64,000 nucleotides of DNA from Pseudomonas sp. (GCF_002796985.1 NZ_PEKX01000018.1:186001-250000), one strand, 5' to 3'. Positions 8,129-17,646 are shown, counted from the first letter of the stretch. Notes: generated by a model not told the origin, from the sequence alone. A program made the numbers and translations.

Positions 8129-8944
8129 TCAGGCCTCTTCCTGCTCCTCGCGCAGGCGCTTCAGGTACTCGCGGGGGGACTGGCCGGTCTGCTGGCGGAA
8201 GCAGCGGTAGAAGGCCGAGAGCGAGTTGAAGCCGGCGGAGAAGGCCAGCTCATCGATGCGCGAAGGCAGCGGCGGATGCAGCTGGCTGAGCAGGTGGCTC
8301 AGGCGCGTCTGGTTGACGTACTGGTAGAAGCTCAGCCCCATCACCTGGTTGAGCAGGTAGGAAATCTGGTTGCGCGTGTAGCCGGTGGCGGTGGCTACCT
8401 GGGTCAGGTCCAGGTCCGCTGCCAGGTACGGCTGGCTCCTGCTGAAGTAGTCCTCCAGGTCGCTGGCCAACTGGCTGAGCTGGCGTGGCGAAAGGCCCAG
8501 GCGGCTGGTGGCCGGGCGCGGGTCCGTGGCCTGTGGGCGGCTTTCGCCGCCTTCGCGCACCACCGAGGCGTATTCGTTGATGCGCCAGATCAGGCCGTCG
8601 CGCACGGTGATGGCTTCGCTGGAGTGGAAGGTCGCCAGCCGGCCGCTCAGGGTCACCGCGATGCGGTACTGGATGAACGCGGTGTCGCCGTCCACGCGGA
8701 TGCGGTCGATGTGGTCGAGGAACTCTTCCGGGCGGCTGGGCATGGTGCTCTGCACGTAGTCGCGCAGGTCGGTGTAGCCCAGGGTGCGGTTCTGGAAGAA
8801 GTCGTTGTACTGCACCTGCGGGTGATACAGCGCGAGCACCGCTTCGAGGTCGCGGTGCTTCCAGCACTGGTGGTAGCGCAGCACCACCTCGCGGGTCTGC
8901 TCGGTGAGGTGGCTGTCGGTGGGGTGTTGGTCGATGGCTTGCAT
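8129..8944 (-). CDS. AraC-family regulator with N-terminal NTF2/SnoaL-like domain
   Basis: A 271-residue two-domain protein. Residues about 15-135 look like an NTF2/SnoaL fold (YHQCWKHRDLEAVLALYHPQVQYNDFF, then IQYRIAVTLSGR and ITVRDGLIWRINEYASV), which in other proteins binds a small hydrophobic ligand. Residues about 165-270 are an AraC DNA-binding domain with two helix-turn-helix motifs (LDLTQVATATGYTRNQISYLLNQ and IDELAFSAGFNSLSAFYRCFRQQTGQSPREYLKRLR). Most AraC regulators carry a cupin-like sensor instead. It is divergent from the DUF1302/DUF1329 pair and upstream of the oxidoreductase, so either could be its target. The ligand is unknown. Confidence 0.85.
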   Translation of the reverse strand: MQAIDQHPTDSHLTEQTREVVLRYHQCWKHRDLEAVLALYHPQVQYNDFFQNRTLGYTDLRDYVQSTMPSRPEEFLDHIDRIRVDGDTAFIQYRIAVTLSGRLATFHSSEAITVRDGLIWRINEYASVVREGGESRPQATDPRPATSRLGLSPRQLSQLASDLEDYFSRSQPYLAADLDLTQVATATGYTRNQISYLLNQVMGLSFYQYVNQTRLSHLLSQLHPPLPSRIDELAFSAGFNSLSAFYRCFRQQTGQSPREYLKRLREEQEEA

Positions 8945-9184
8945 AGGGGGCTAAGAATGCCCCAGAGCGAGCCTCTCGGGTAGTGGCAAAGCACTTACAG
9001 GCACTGTGCACCATCCACCATTTCGATGATCCGTCATCGCCTACGCCAATGTCGCGCGCAATGGCCCGTGCCAGAGGGGGGATTCACTCTTTCGGGCGAC
9101 ACGCCAAATACCACCTTGGAGCGCTTACTCCCCGTCAGGTCGCTCAGTAGGGTGGTGCCACCTAGACACCGTCAGGAGAGCCGC
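8945..9184. promoter_or_regulatory. Divergent promoter region, AraC fusion / DUF1302
   Basis: A 240-base non-coding region that must carry the promoters for both divergent genes. A frame open across it from 9026 joins the DUF1302 gene but lacks that family's signal peptide start, so it is not taken as coding. No strong operator was recognised. Confidence 0.5.
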
Positions 9185-10996
9185 ATGACAACAAAAACAA
9201 GGCGCGGATTCTTCCAACCGCAACTTCTCGCCGCTGCTGTCGCCCTGGGATGCGCCACCCAGGCACAGGCAATCAATTTCAACATCGGGGAGATCGAAGG
9301 ACAGTTCGATTCCAGCCTGTCCGTGGGGGCCAGCTGGAGTACCCAGAGTCCGAAAGAGGATCTGATCGGGGCCGCCAACGGTGGCCACGGCATGACCCAG
9401 ACCAACGACGATGGCCGGCAGAACTTCCGCAAGGGCCACACCTTCTCGAAGATCTTCAAGGGCATCCACGACCTGGAGCTGAAGTACGGGGACTTCGGCG
9501 TCTTCACCCGTGGCAAGTACTGGTATGACTTCCGCCTGAAGGACGAGAGCGTGGCCTTCAAGGAGCTGTCCGACAGCGGCCGCAAGGAAGGCGCCAAGTC
9601 TTCCGGGGCGCAGCTGCTGGACGCTTTCGGCTACTACAACTATTCCGTCGCCGACATGCCAGGCACCGTGCGCCTGGGCAAGCAGGTGGTGAGCTGGGGT
9701 GAAAGCACCTTCATCGGCAACAGCATCAATACCGTCAACCCCATCGACGTCTCCGCCTTCCGCCGTCCCGGTTCGGAAATCAAGGAAGGCCTGATCCCGG
9801 TAAACATGCTCTACCTGTCGCAGAGCGTCACCGACGCGCTGTCCGTGGAAGGCTTCTACCAGCTCGAATGGGACCAGACGGTGCTGGACAACTGCGGCAC
9901 CTTCTTCTCCACCACCGACGTCGCCGCCGACGGCTGCAATACCAACTACAACATCCTCGATCCGGCCACGGTCAATTCGCTGAATGCGCCGGCGACCAAG
10001 GCGCTGCTCAACTCCCTGGGCGTGACCGTTACCCCCGAGGGCCTGATGGTGCCGCGTGCCGCCGACCGCGATGCCCGCGACTCCGGCCAGTGGGGCCTGG
10101 CCCTGCGCTGGCTGGGTTCGGATGTGGAGTACGGGCTGTACGCCATGAACTACCACAGCCGCACACCCATCGTGAGCATGAAGAACGCCGGTACCGCCGA
10201 CATCGGCAACGTCCTGCGTGCACTCACTGTTCCCGGTGGTGCGGCGCTTGCCCAACCGCTGCTGCTGGGGCGTGGCAGTTACTTCCTGGAGTACCCGGAA
10301 GACATCCGCCTGTACGGCCTGAGCTTCGCCACCACCCTGCCCACCGGCACCGCATGGAACGGCGAGATCAGCTACCGGCCGAACATGCCGCTGCAGCTCA
10401 ACACCACCGACATGACTCCGCTGCTGGCCACCACCGTGGTTGGCGGATTCACCAGCGGCGGCGCAGCCGGTGCGCTGGCCCAGGCCAACCAGATCAGCCA
10501 CGGCTACGTGCGCAAGGAAGTGACCCAGGCACAGACCACCTTCACCCACTTCTTCGACCAGACCATGGGCGCAGACCGCCTGACCCTGGTGGGCGAAATC
10601 GGCATGACCTACGTCGGCGGCATGACCGACGAAGTCGGCGAGCGCTATGGCCGCGACTCGGTCTACGGGGTGCCGGAGAACGCCACGGCCCGCAACGAAT
10701 ACGGCAGTGGCGGCTTCTACACCTCGTCCTCCTGGGGTTACCGCGCCCGCGCCATCTGGGACTACAACAACGTCTTCGCCGGGGTGAACCTCAAGCCGAA
10801 CCTGGCCTGGTCCCAGGACGTGCACGGCTACGGCCCGGTCTTCAACGAAGGCAGCAAGGCCGCCAGCGTCGGCATCGATGCGGACTACCAGAACACCTAC
10901 ACCGCGAGCCTGAACTACACGAACTTCTTTGGCGGCGATTACAACACCATCGTCGACCGTGACTTCGTTGCACTCAGCTTCGGCGTGAACTTCTGA
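9185..10996 (+). CDS. DUF1302-family outer-membrane protein
   Basis: A 603-residue exported protein. A signal peptide (MTTKTRRGFF, hydrophobic core LLAAAVALG, ATQAQA cleavage near 29) is followed by the DUF1302 start INFNIGEIEGQFDSSLSVGASW, many amphipathic beta segments and a terminal aromatic (DFVALSFGVNF), all typical of a beta barrel. DUF1302 proteins usually pair with a DUF1329 protein and often with RND/MMPL pumps in strains that use steroids, aromatics or long-chain compounds. Here the DUF1329 gene follows 22 bases later. The ATG at 9185 has AGGAGA upstream. A likely role is transport or handling of a hydrophobic compound at the outer membrane; no substrate is known. Confidence 0.85.
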   Translation: MTTKTRRGFFQPQLLAAAVALGCATQAQAINFNIGEIEGQFDSSLSVGASWSTQSPKEDLIGAANGGHGMTQTNDDGRQNFRKGHTFSKIFKGIHDLELKYGDFGVFTRGKYWYDFRLKDESVAFKELSDSGRKEGAKSSGAQLLDAFGYYNYSVADMPGTVRLGKQVVSWGESTFIGNSINTVNPIDVSAFRRPGSEIKEGLIPVNMLYLSQSVTDALSVEGFYQLEWDQTVLDNCGTFFSTTDVAADGCNTNYNILDPATVNSLNAPATKALLNSLGVTVTPEGLMVPRAADRDARDSGQWGLALRWLGSDVEYGLYAMNYHSRTPIVSMKNAGTADIGNVLRALTVPGGAALAQPLLLGRGSYFLEYPEDIRLYGLSFATTLPTGTAWNGEISYRPNMPLQLNTTDMTPLLATTVVGGFTSGGAAGALAQANQISHGYVRKEVTQAQTTFTHFFDQTMGADRLTLVGEIGMTYVGGMTDEVGERYGRDSVYGVPENATARNEYGSGGFYTSSSWGYRARAIWDYNNVFAGVNLKPNLAWSQDVHGYGPVFNEGSKAASVGIDADYQNTYTASLNYTNFFGGDYNTIVDRDFVALSFGVNF

Positions 10997-11018
10997 CCTG
11001 CCTGCTCAAGGAATCGAC

Positions 11019-12389
11019 ATGAGAACGACAAGAATCCTCCAATGCGGCGCGCTGGCCCTGAGCCTGCTGTCCTGCGGCGTGATGGCGGCGGTGTCCGCCG
11101 ACGAAGTGGCCAAGCTGGGCAGCAGCCTGACGCCCATGGGCTCGCAGAAGGAAGGCAACGCCGACGGCAGCATCCCGGCCTGGACCGGCGGCATCTCCCG
11201 CACCGCCGGCAAGCTGGACGCCAAGGGCTTCCTCTCCGACCCGTTCGCTGACGAGAAACCGCTGTTCACCATCACCGCGCAGAATGCCGACCAGTACAAG
11301 GACAAGCTCTCCGCCGGCCAGTTGGCGATGTTCAAGCGTTACCCGGATACCTACAAGATCCCGGTGTACAAGACCCACCGCACCTTCGCGCTGCCCGACG
11401 ACATCTACGCCGCCATCAAGCGCAGCGCCGAGTTCGTCCAGCCGATCAACGACGGCAACGGCCTGGAGAACTTCGAGAAGAGCCGCTACTACGCCTTCCC
11501 GCTGCCCCAGAACGGTGTGCAGGCGCTGTGGAACCACCTGACCCGTTACCACGGCGGCAACATCTCCCGCTCGGTGGTGCAGGTCGTGCCGCAGACCAAC
11601 GGCAGCTACACGCCGATCCGCTTCGAGGAATCGATCGCGGTGCCGCAGAACATGGGGGACCAGGATGTCGGCAAGACCGGCAACATCCTCACCTACTTCA
11701 AGCAGCAGGTAACGGCCCCGGCGCGCCTGGCCGGTAACGTCCTGCTGGTGCACGAGACCCTGGACCAGGTGAAGGAGCCGCGCCTGGCGTGGATCTACAA
11801 CGCCGGCCAGCGCCGCGTGCGCCGTGCTCCGCAGGTGGCGTACGACGGTCCGGGCACCGCCTCGGACGGCCTGCGCACCTCGGACAACTACGACATGTTC
11901 TCCGGAGCACCGGACCGTTACGACTGGAAACTGGCGGGCAAGCGCGAGATGTACATCCCGTACAACAGCTACCGCCTGAACTCGCCGACCCTCAAGTACG
12001 ACGACATCGTCAAGCCGGGCCACATCAACCAGGACCTGACCCGTTACGAACTGCACCGCGTGTGGGAAGTGGTGGGCACCCTGAAGTCCGGCGAGCGCAA
12101 TATCTATGGCCAGCGCCACTTCTATCTCGACGAGGACAGCTGGCAGATCGCCGTGTCCGAGCTGTATGACGGTCGCGGCCAGCTGTGGCGCGTCGGCGAA
12201 GGCCACGAGATGACCTTCTACACCGAGCTCGCCACCGGCTACGCCGCCGAATCGCTGTATGACATCCTCGCCGGCCGCTACGTGACCTTCGGCCTGAACA
12301 ACGAAGAGAAGCGCGGCTACCAGTTCGGCCAGAAGGCCAGCATGGCCGACTTCACCCCGGCAGCGCTGCGCAACACCGGCGTCCGCTAA
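11019..12389 (+). CDS. DUF1329-family exported protein
   Basis: A 456-residue protein with a signal peptide (basic RTTR, hydrophobic core, cleavage near residue 24) and the family pattern LGSSLTPMGSQKEGNADGSIPAWTGG. DUF1329 proteins are thought to have a LolA/LolB-like half-barrel fold and to act with DUF1302 in the envelope. AAGGA precedes the ATG, and the gene is followed by a strong terminator, so DUF1302-DUF1329 is a two-gene operon. It sits between two regulators, the AraC fusion and the MalT-type protein, one of which probably controls it. Confidence 0.85.
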   Translation: MRTTRILQCGALALSLLSCGVMAAVSADEVAKLGSSLTPMGSQKEGNADGSIPAWTGGISRTAGKLDAKGFLSDPFADEKPLFTITAQNADQYKDKLSAGQLAMFKRYPDTYKIPVYKTHRTFALPDDIYAAIKRSAEFVQPINDGNGLENFEKSRYYAFPLPQNGVQALWNHLTRYHGGNISRSVVQVVPQTNGSYTPIRFEESIAVPQNMGDQDVGKTGNILTYFKQQVTAPARLAGNVLLVHETLDQVKEPRLAWIYNAGQRRVRRAPQVAYDGPGTASDGLRTSDNYDMFSGAPDRYDWKLAGKREMYIPYNSYRLNSPTLKYDDIVKPGHINQDLTRYELHRVWEVVGTLKSGERNIYGQRHFYLDEDSWQIAVSELYDGRGQLWRVGEGHEMTFYTELATGYAAESLYDILAGRYVTFGLNNEEKRGYQFGQKASMADFTPAALRNTGVR

Positions 12390-12409
12390 GTAATACCCCG
12401 CTCCTTGGC

Positions 12410-12446
12410 CCCGGCATCCCATGTGGATGCCGGGTTTCTTTTTTTC
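12410..12446 (+). terminator. Rho-independent terminator of the DUF1302-DUF1329 operon
   Basis: A perfect 10-base stem (CCCGGCATCC at 12410-12419 with GGATGCCGGG at 12425-12434) and a T-rich tail of TTTCTTTTTTTC, 20 bases after the DUF1329 stop. Confidence 0.92.
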
Positions 12447-12583
12447 GCCGTCGGCACGGTGCGCAGCCTCTACTCCGGGCCTGGAGGCGACCTGCGCTAT
12501 ACCGCACCATGAATCTGGTTGATGGTCCTTTGCCCGCTCCGCCCAGCGGCATAGTCTGGCCTGCAAATGGCCGGAAGAAGCCC

Positions 12584-15127
12584 ATGTCGACAATCGCCCT
12601 GCCCAGTCTTACAGAGCACGGTGCGGCGCTGCCTCGCCTGCCCCGCCAACACCTGCCTCGCGAACGGCTGCATGCCAGCCTGAGCGCCACCGAATGCCGC
12701 CTGCGTCTGCTGGTGGCGCCGCCTGGTTGTGGCAAGACGGTGCTGATGAGCGAGTGTGCACGCCTCGCACCGATGGGTACTCGGGTGGTCTGGCTGGGCC
12801 TGGGTGGCCGGGCGCTTGCGCCCGAGCAGTTCTGCGAACGCCTGGGCGAGGCGCTCGGTGTGCCCTGGTCCGGTGAGACGGCCCTGGCGGCCTGGCTGGA
12901 AAACGCCAGCGAGCCGGTCTGGCTGATGCTCGACGACTATCCACGCGCGCCCGATCCCGCTCTGGATGACTGTTTCGACCGCCTGCTCGCCGTGGCCTCG
13001 CCGCAGATCGGCTGGTGGCTGGCCAGCCGCCGTCGCCCGGCCTGCAACCTCACCCGCCTGCTGCTCGAAGGTGAATTGCTCGAGCTGGGCGCCAGTACGC
13101 TGGCGCTGACCCAGTGCGAGCTGGACGCCTACTTGCAGACCGCCGGCCTGGAATGGCCCCAGGCCCAGCGCCAGGCATTGCAGGATGCCACTCAGGGCTG
13201 GTTTGCCGGCGTCCGCCTGCGCCTGCTCAGCCTGGGCAACGACTCCCTTGCGCCCTGCGCCACGCAGATGGCCGAGACCGGCAACGGCCTGCTGCAGGAC
13301 TACCTGCAACGCGAAGTCCTCGCGAGCCTGCCGGCGGAGCTGGCGGAAACCCTTTGCGGCCTGGCGCAGATCGCCCGCTTCAACCGCGAACTGTGCGACT
13401 ACCTGTTCGACGAGCCCGGCCTCGGGCTGGACGGCCTGCAGGCCTGGGGCGCGCTGATCGAACCGGTGGACAATACCCTGCACTGGTTCCAGGTGGCGCC
13501 CATGATTGCCCGGGCGTTGGCCAGCCTGTCGCGCTGGCCGGCGGCGACCCTGCACCGGCGCGCCTGCCAGTGGTTCACCCAGTGCGGGGAAATCCATTCG
13601 GCCTTCGAGCACTCCCTGTATGCCGAGCAGCCGGATGTTTCCGCCAGCCTGCTGCAGCGTCTGACCGAGGAGCAGCTGCTGCACGGCCGCAACGTCGAAC
13701 GTGTGCTGCAACTGCGCGAATCTCTGCCTGAGGAGCTGCTGTGCAGCACTCCGCGCCTGCTCATCCTCAACGCCTGGACCCTGCTCTTTGTCGGCCGCCT
13801 GGACGACGTGGAGGCCTTGCTGACCGGCTTCGACCGCTTCCTGCCGATGCCTGGCGAACACCGCCAGCGCGCGCTGGTCGCCCAGTGGCAGGGGCTCAAC
13901 GGCATGCTTATCCATGCGCGCGGGCTGCCCGGCTCACGCGAGCAGTTGCGCGAAGCCTTACAGCACCTGCCGGAGGAGGCCTGGTCACAGACCCTGATTT
14001 GCCTCTCCGCCCTGACCCAGCAGGCCCAGGCCGAAGGGCGCCTGGCCGAGGCCCGGCTGATCAACCGTGAAGCGCTGCGGCGCGCTCGGCTGCAAGGCAG
14101 CACCACCTTCGAAGCGCTGCTGGAACTGGACCGCGCGCAGTGGCTGGAACAGCGCGGCGAACTGCAACGCGCCGATGCGTTGCTGGCACGGGTGCAGGAA
14201 TACCTCGACGAGATGAGCATCACCTGCAACGCCATGGCCGGACGCGTCGCCCTGCGCCGTGGCTGGCTGTGCCTGCGCCAGGGGCGTGATGAGGAAGCCC
14301 GCGAGCTGTTCATCGCCGGCCTCAACGAAACCCGCCGCAGCCACGATCCCAGCTCGATCTACGGCTTCACCGGCATGGCCTGGCTGGACGCGCTGGATGG
14401 CGACACCGACGGCGCTTTCAGTCGCCTGCTGGAAGTCGAGCGATTGATGCAGCTGCAGCATGTTCCGGAACCTATCTATCGCGGCCCGCTGCTGCTGGCC
14501 AGCGGCGCGTTGAACCTGCGGCAGAACCGGGCGGGGCCGGCGCGGGAAGTCCTGCAGCGGGTCGCCTCGCGCTACCGCGCCGACCACCTCAGCCCGCCGG
14601 CAGCGGCGCCGGACCAGATTCTGCGGGTCGAGCACCACCTGGCGCTGGCCGAACTCTACGACGGCGATGTCGACGCCGCTCTGCGGCGTCTGCTGGCGAT
14701 GCTCCCGGACTTGCTGCGCCAGGGCCGCAACACCCTGGCCTGCGATGTCTGGCTGGCGCTGGCGGAAGCGCATTTCATCGCCGGCAGCCTGGACGAAGCA
14801 CGCAGCGCGCTGGACGAAGGCGTCGCCCTGGCCCAGCGATTCGGCCTGCTTTCCACCCTGCGCGATACCCAGCGTCGGCAGCCCGGCCTGTTCGGCCTGC
14901 GCCCCAGCGCCGGCGAGATGGCCCCGCACAACCTGCTGAGCCTGCGCGAACTCTCGGTGCTGGAGCTGATAGCCCGGGGCTGCTCGAACCTGGAAATCGG
15001 TGAGCGGCTGTACATCTCCCTGCACACGGTGAAAACCCACGCCCGCCGGATCAACGGCAAGCTCGGCGTGGAACGGCGCACCCAGGCCGTGGCGCGGGCG
15101 AAGGAACTGGGCCTGCTGAAGGTCTGA
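12584..15127 (+). CDS. MalT-type LuxR-family ATP-dependent regulator (LAL)
   Basis: An 847-residue large ATP-binding LuxR regulator. It has a Walker A motif APPGCGKT at about 45-52, LMLDDYPRAPDP as the Walker B region near 115, a long helical repeat region and a C-terminal LuxR helix-turn-helix (LSLRELSVLELIARGCSNLEIG, then LYISLHTVKTHARRINGKLGV) in the last 65 residues. Its organisation and length match MalT, which binds ATP and an inducer and activates as an oligomer. The ATG at 12584 follows GGAAGAAG; a frame open from 12509 has no such site. It lies after the terminator of the DUF1302-DUF1329 operon, its most likely target. Confidence 0.88.
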   Translation: MSTIALPSLTEHGAALPRLPRQHLPRERLHASLSATECRLRLLVAPPGCGKTVLMSECARLAPMGTRVVWLGLGGRALAPEQFCERLGEALGVPWSGETALAAWLENASEPVWLMLDDYPRAPDPALDDCFDRLLAVASPQIGWWLASRRRPACNLTRLLLEGELLELGASTLALTQCELDAYLQTAGLEWPQAQRQALQDATQGWFAGVRLRLLSLGNDSLAPCATQMAETGNGLLQDYLQREVLASLPAELAETLCGLAQIARFNRELCDYLFDEPGLGLDGLQAWGALIEPVDNTLHWFQVAPMIARALASLSRWPAATLHRRACQWFTQCGEIHSAFEHSLYAEQPDVSASLLQRLTEEQLLHGRNVERVLQLRESLPEELLCSTPRLLILNAWTLLFVGRLDDVEALLTGFDRFLPMPGEHRQRALVAQWQGLNGMLIHARGLPGSREQLREALQHLPEEAWSQTLICLSALTQQAQAEGRLAEARLINREALRRARLQGSTTFEALLELDRAQWLEQRGELQRADALLARVQEYLDEMSITCNAMAGRVALRRGWLCLRQGRDEEARELFIAGLNETRRSHDPSSIYGFTGMAWLDALDGDTDGAFSRLLEVERLMQLQHVPEPIYRGPLLLASGALNLRQNRAGPAREVLQRVASRYRADHLSPPAAAPDQILRVEHHLALAELYDGDVDAALRRLLAMLPDLLRQGRNTLACDVWLALAEAHFIAGSLDEARSALDEGVALAQRFGLLSTLRDTQRRQPGLFGLRPSAGEMAPHNLLSLRELSVLELIARGCSNLEIGERLYISLHTVKTHARRINGKLGVERRTQAVARAKELGLLKV

Positions 15128-15142
15128 GGCTCGACTGCAGCC

Positions 15143-15952
15143 TTAGTGCAGCGCCTTGGGCGGCACGCTGATCTCGCTCAGCCGCTGGGCCAGGCGCATC
15201 TGTTCGGCGGCGTCATCGCTGAGCAGCATGGCCCGTTCCAGGTCGTAGCGCTCCGCCTGCGGGCAATCCAGCGTGTGATAGAGGTCGGCGCGAGCGAGGT
15301 GGTCGCTGGCGCTGGGCGGGCCTAATTCCAGTACGCGCTGGGCATCCTTCAGGGCGGCCAGCGGCTCCCCGGTGGTCAGGTGCAATTGGCGCAGGTTGCG
15401 CGACAGGCGCTGGAGCATCTCGGCGGCGCTGGCTGTGCGCAGGTGTTCGGCCGACAGCTCGATGTTCGTGCCCATTTGGCGCGCCAGCAGGTCACGGCAG
15501 TCGCGGGTATACAGGCGACGGCCGGTGGCGGGGTCGAGCAGATGGTCGGCGCCGGGCACGCGCAGCAGGAAGCGTCCGGGGAAGTTCACGCCGACCAGGG
15601 TAATGTCATTGCGCCGCGCCATCTCCAGGGCGATCAGTGCCAGCGACAGCGGTTGGCCATGGCGACGTTGCAATACCTGCGAAAGCAAGGCCGCGCGCGG
15701 GTGCAGCGGGTACTCGTCGTCCTCGGCGAAGCCCAGCTCGCTCAACCGGCGCAGCAGGAACTGCGCACGTTCGGCATCGCCGATGCCCAGCGGCAACGCC
15801 ACCGCGACCTGGTGCGCGAGTGAGTCGAACAACCGCTGCGCCTGTTCCGGCGGCAGCTGCGGTTCGTGCTCGGCGGCGATCCACAGGGCCGCCTCGAACA
15901 GGGCGGGAGGGTCCTGGGCAAGACAGGCAAGGCAGGCTTGACGCGGGTCCAT
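15143..15952 (-). CDS. SirB1-family transglutaminase-like/TPR protein
   Basis: A 269-residue cytosolic protein with the SirB1 pattern: an N-terminal helical part (LFEAALWIAAEHEPQL), the transglutaminase-like core (HPRAALLSQVLQRRHGQPLSLALIALEMARR and VGVNFPGRFLLRVPG, about 95-145) and C-terminal TPR-like helices (LAALKDAQRVLELGPPSASDHLARADLYHTLD). The catalytic Cys of true transglutaminases is not evident. The ATG at 15952 has GGAG upstream. It is divergent from the leucine dehydrogenase gene and convergent with the LuxR regulator. The family's molecular function is not settled. Confidence 0.8.
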   Translation of the reverse strand: MDPRQACLACLAQDPPALFEAALWIAAEHEPQLPPEQAQRLFDSLAHQVAVALPLGIGDAERAQFLLRRLSELGFAEDDEYPLHPRAALLSQVLQRRHGQPLSLALIALEMARRNDITLVGVNFPGRFLLRVPGADHLLDPATGRRLYTRDCRDLLARQMGTNIELSAEHLRTASAAEMLQRLSRNLRQLHLTTGEPLAALKDAQRVLELGPPSASDHLARADLYHTLDCPQAERYDLERAMLLSDDAAEQMRLAQRLSEISVPPKALH

Positions 15953-16106
15953 GGTGTTCTCCGGCTGACCCTGCGGTTTTACCCGGAGCGTCGGTCTCTC
16001 GTCCAGTGGCTCGGTCGTCGCCCGTGAAGGTGAGGTGACAGGCACTGCCTATACTGAAAGGGTCCGCTTTCGGACAGCCGTCCCCCCATAGCAAGGGAGC
16101 GCCGCC

Positions 16107-17141
16107 ATGTTCGACATGATGGAAGCCACCCGGCTCGAGTCGCTGCATCTCGCTCAGGACCCGGCCACGGGACTCAAGGCCATCATCGCCATCCACAATT
16201 CGCGGCTGGGGCCGGCGTTGGGTGGTTGCCGCTACCTGCCGTACCCCAGCCACGACGCCGCGCTGCGCGATGCCGCGCGGCTGGCCCAGGGCATGAGCTA
16301 CAAGGCCGCGCTGGCCGGCCTGCGCCAGGGCGGCGGCAAGGCGGTGATCCTGCGCCCGGCACATGTCAGCAATCGCGGCGAGCTCTTCGAAGCCTTTGGT
16401 CGTGTGATCGATTCCCTCGGCGGGGCCTACATCACGGCGGTGGATAGCGGCACCTCCAGTGCCGACATGGACTGCATCGCCCAATTCACCCGGCATGTCA
16501 CCAGCACCACCAGCGGCGGCGATCCTTCGCCGCATACCGCGCTGGGCGTTTTTGCCGGTATCCGCGCCAGCGCCCAGGCGCGCCTGGGCAGCGACGATCT
16601 CGATGGCCTGCGCGTGGCGATCCAGGGGTTGGGCAACGTAGGCTATGCACTGGCCGAGCATCTGTCGGCAGCGGGTGCGGAGTTGCTGGTCAGCGATATC
16701 GATGCGGGCAAGGTGCAACTGGCTGTCGAGCAATTGGGCGCCCGACCGGTGCCCAACGAGGCGCTGCTCACCACGCCATGCGACATCCTCGCGCCCTGCG
16801 GGTTGGGCGGTGTGTTGACGTCACAGGTAGTCGGCCACCTGCGCTGCGCCGCCGTGGCGGGAGCGGCCAATAACCAGCTGGCCCATCCGGAGGTTGCGGA
16901 CGAACTGGAAGGGCGGGGCATCCTCTATGCGCCGGACTATGTGATCAATTCCGGCGGACTGGTCTACGTCGCCTTGCAGCATCAGGGGGAGTCGCTGCCG
17001 ACCATCACCGCGCACCTGTCGCGCATCGCCGAGCGCCTGACCGAGGTTTACGCCCACGCCCAGGCCGATCACCTGTCTCCGGCGCGGGTTGCTGACAAGC
17101 TGGCGGAAAGGATTCTCTATGGGGAATATTCGGGGCACTGA
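16107..17141 (+). CDS. ldh: Leucine dehydrogenase (Glu/Leu/Phe/Val dehydrogenase family)
   Basis: A 344-residue NAD-dependent amino acid dehydrogenase that deaminates branched-chain amino acids to 2-oxo acids. The substrate region GPALGGCRYLPYPS and the catalytic lysines in MSYKAALAGLRQGGGKAVI (about 67-85) are present, as is the NAD motif GLGNVG near 178 and the C-terminal AGAANNQL and DYVINSGGL segments. This short form matches leucine/valine dehydrogenases rather than hexameric glutamate dehydrogenase. The ATG at 16107 follows AAGGGAG. By recollection, PAO1 has ldh in the same neighbourhood, next to a SirB1-like gene and a LuxR regulator. Leu versus Val preference cannot be read from sequence. 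Confidence 0.88.
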   Translation: MFDMMEATRLESLHLAQDPATGLKAIIAIHNSRLGPALGGCRYLPYPSHDAALRDAARLAQGMSYKAALAGLRQGGGKAVILRPAHVSNRGELFEAFGRVIDSLGGAYITAVDSGTSSADMDCIAQFTRHVTSTTSGGDPSPHTALGVFAGIRASAQARLGSDDLDGLRVAIQGLGNVGYALAEHLSAAGAELLVSDIDAGKVQLAVEQLGARPVPNEALLTTPCDILAPCGLGGVLTSQVVGHLRCAAVAGAANNQLAHPEVADELEGRGILYAPDYVINSGGLVYVALQHQGESLPTITAHLSRIAERLTEVYAHAQADHLSPARVADKLAERILYGEYSGH

Positions 17142-17379
17142 GAGGCGGTGCTGCAGGAGCGAAGGGGACGCCTGGTTCTTGCTCGCGAACCGCCCGGCAC
17201 ATGGCCAATCGTAGGCAAAGTGCGTTCCTACCTGAAGTTTCGCGCCAGAGTCTGCACTCCCCCCAACCCTGACTGCGCGCCCCGCTCCTGAGGGAGAGGG
17301 TTGGGGTGAGGGGATGCAATCGCTCGGACTATCCAGAAGCACACCGTTGCTCCTGCAATGCAGCCCCGCGCGTGATGGC
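17142..17379. repeat. Intergenic repeats between ldh and yebG
   Basis: No gene is seen. The stretch holds a degenerate REP unit near 17154-17200 and a palindrome at 17257-17313 whose arms CCCCAACCCT (17261-17270) and AGGGTTGGGG (17297-17306) match perfectly. The latter belongs to the same family as elements in the algL-algI gap. It lies between converging genes. Confidence 0.65.
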
Positions 17380-17646
17380 TTATTCCTCAGCCGCCGCCTC
17401 GCTGAAGATCTCGTTCAGCGCATCGGGCTGGTTCTTGAAGGCGCGGGCGAAGGCGTCGCGGTTCTTGGCCATGAAGATGCCGATCTCCTCGAGTTGATCC
17501 TCCTTGAGCGAAGGCACCGCCTTCTGCAGCACGTCAGCCAGCGACTCCGCCAGCTCCAGCATCTTGTCGTGCCGGTCGGCTTCTGCCTTATCCATGAACA
17601 GGCGCTCCGGATCGCGGCTGCTGCGGTACACCACTTCGACGGCCAT
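17380..17646 (-). CDS. yebG: YebG-family SOS-induced protein
   Basis: An 88-residue protein recognisable as YebG: MAVEVVYRSSRDPERLFMDKAEADRHDKMLE at the start, then LADVLQK and IFMAKNRDAFARAFK. In E. coli yebG is a LexA-regulated DNA-damage gene of unclear molecular role, and its protein is only slightly longer. A perfect LexA box lies 45 bases upstream of this start, so SOS control is very likely here. The C-terminus is acidic (SEAAAEE). Confidence 0.92.
   Translation of the reverse strand: MAVEVVYRSSRDPERLFMDKAEADRHDKMLELAESLADVLQKAVPSLKEDQLEEIGIFMAKNRDAFARAFKNQPDALNEIFSEAAAEE

Noticed and set aside
9026..9184. N-terminal extension of the DUF1302 protein
   Set aside because: It would put about 53 residues before a complete signal peptide; ATG 9185 has AGGAGA upstream.
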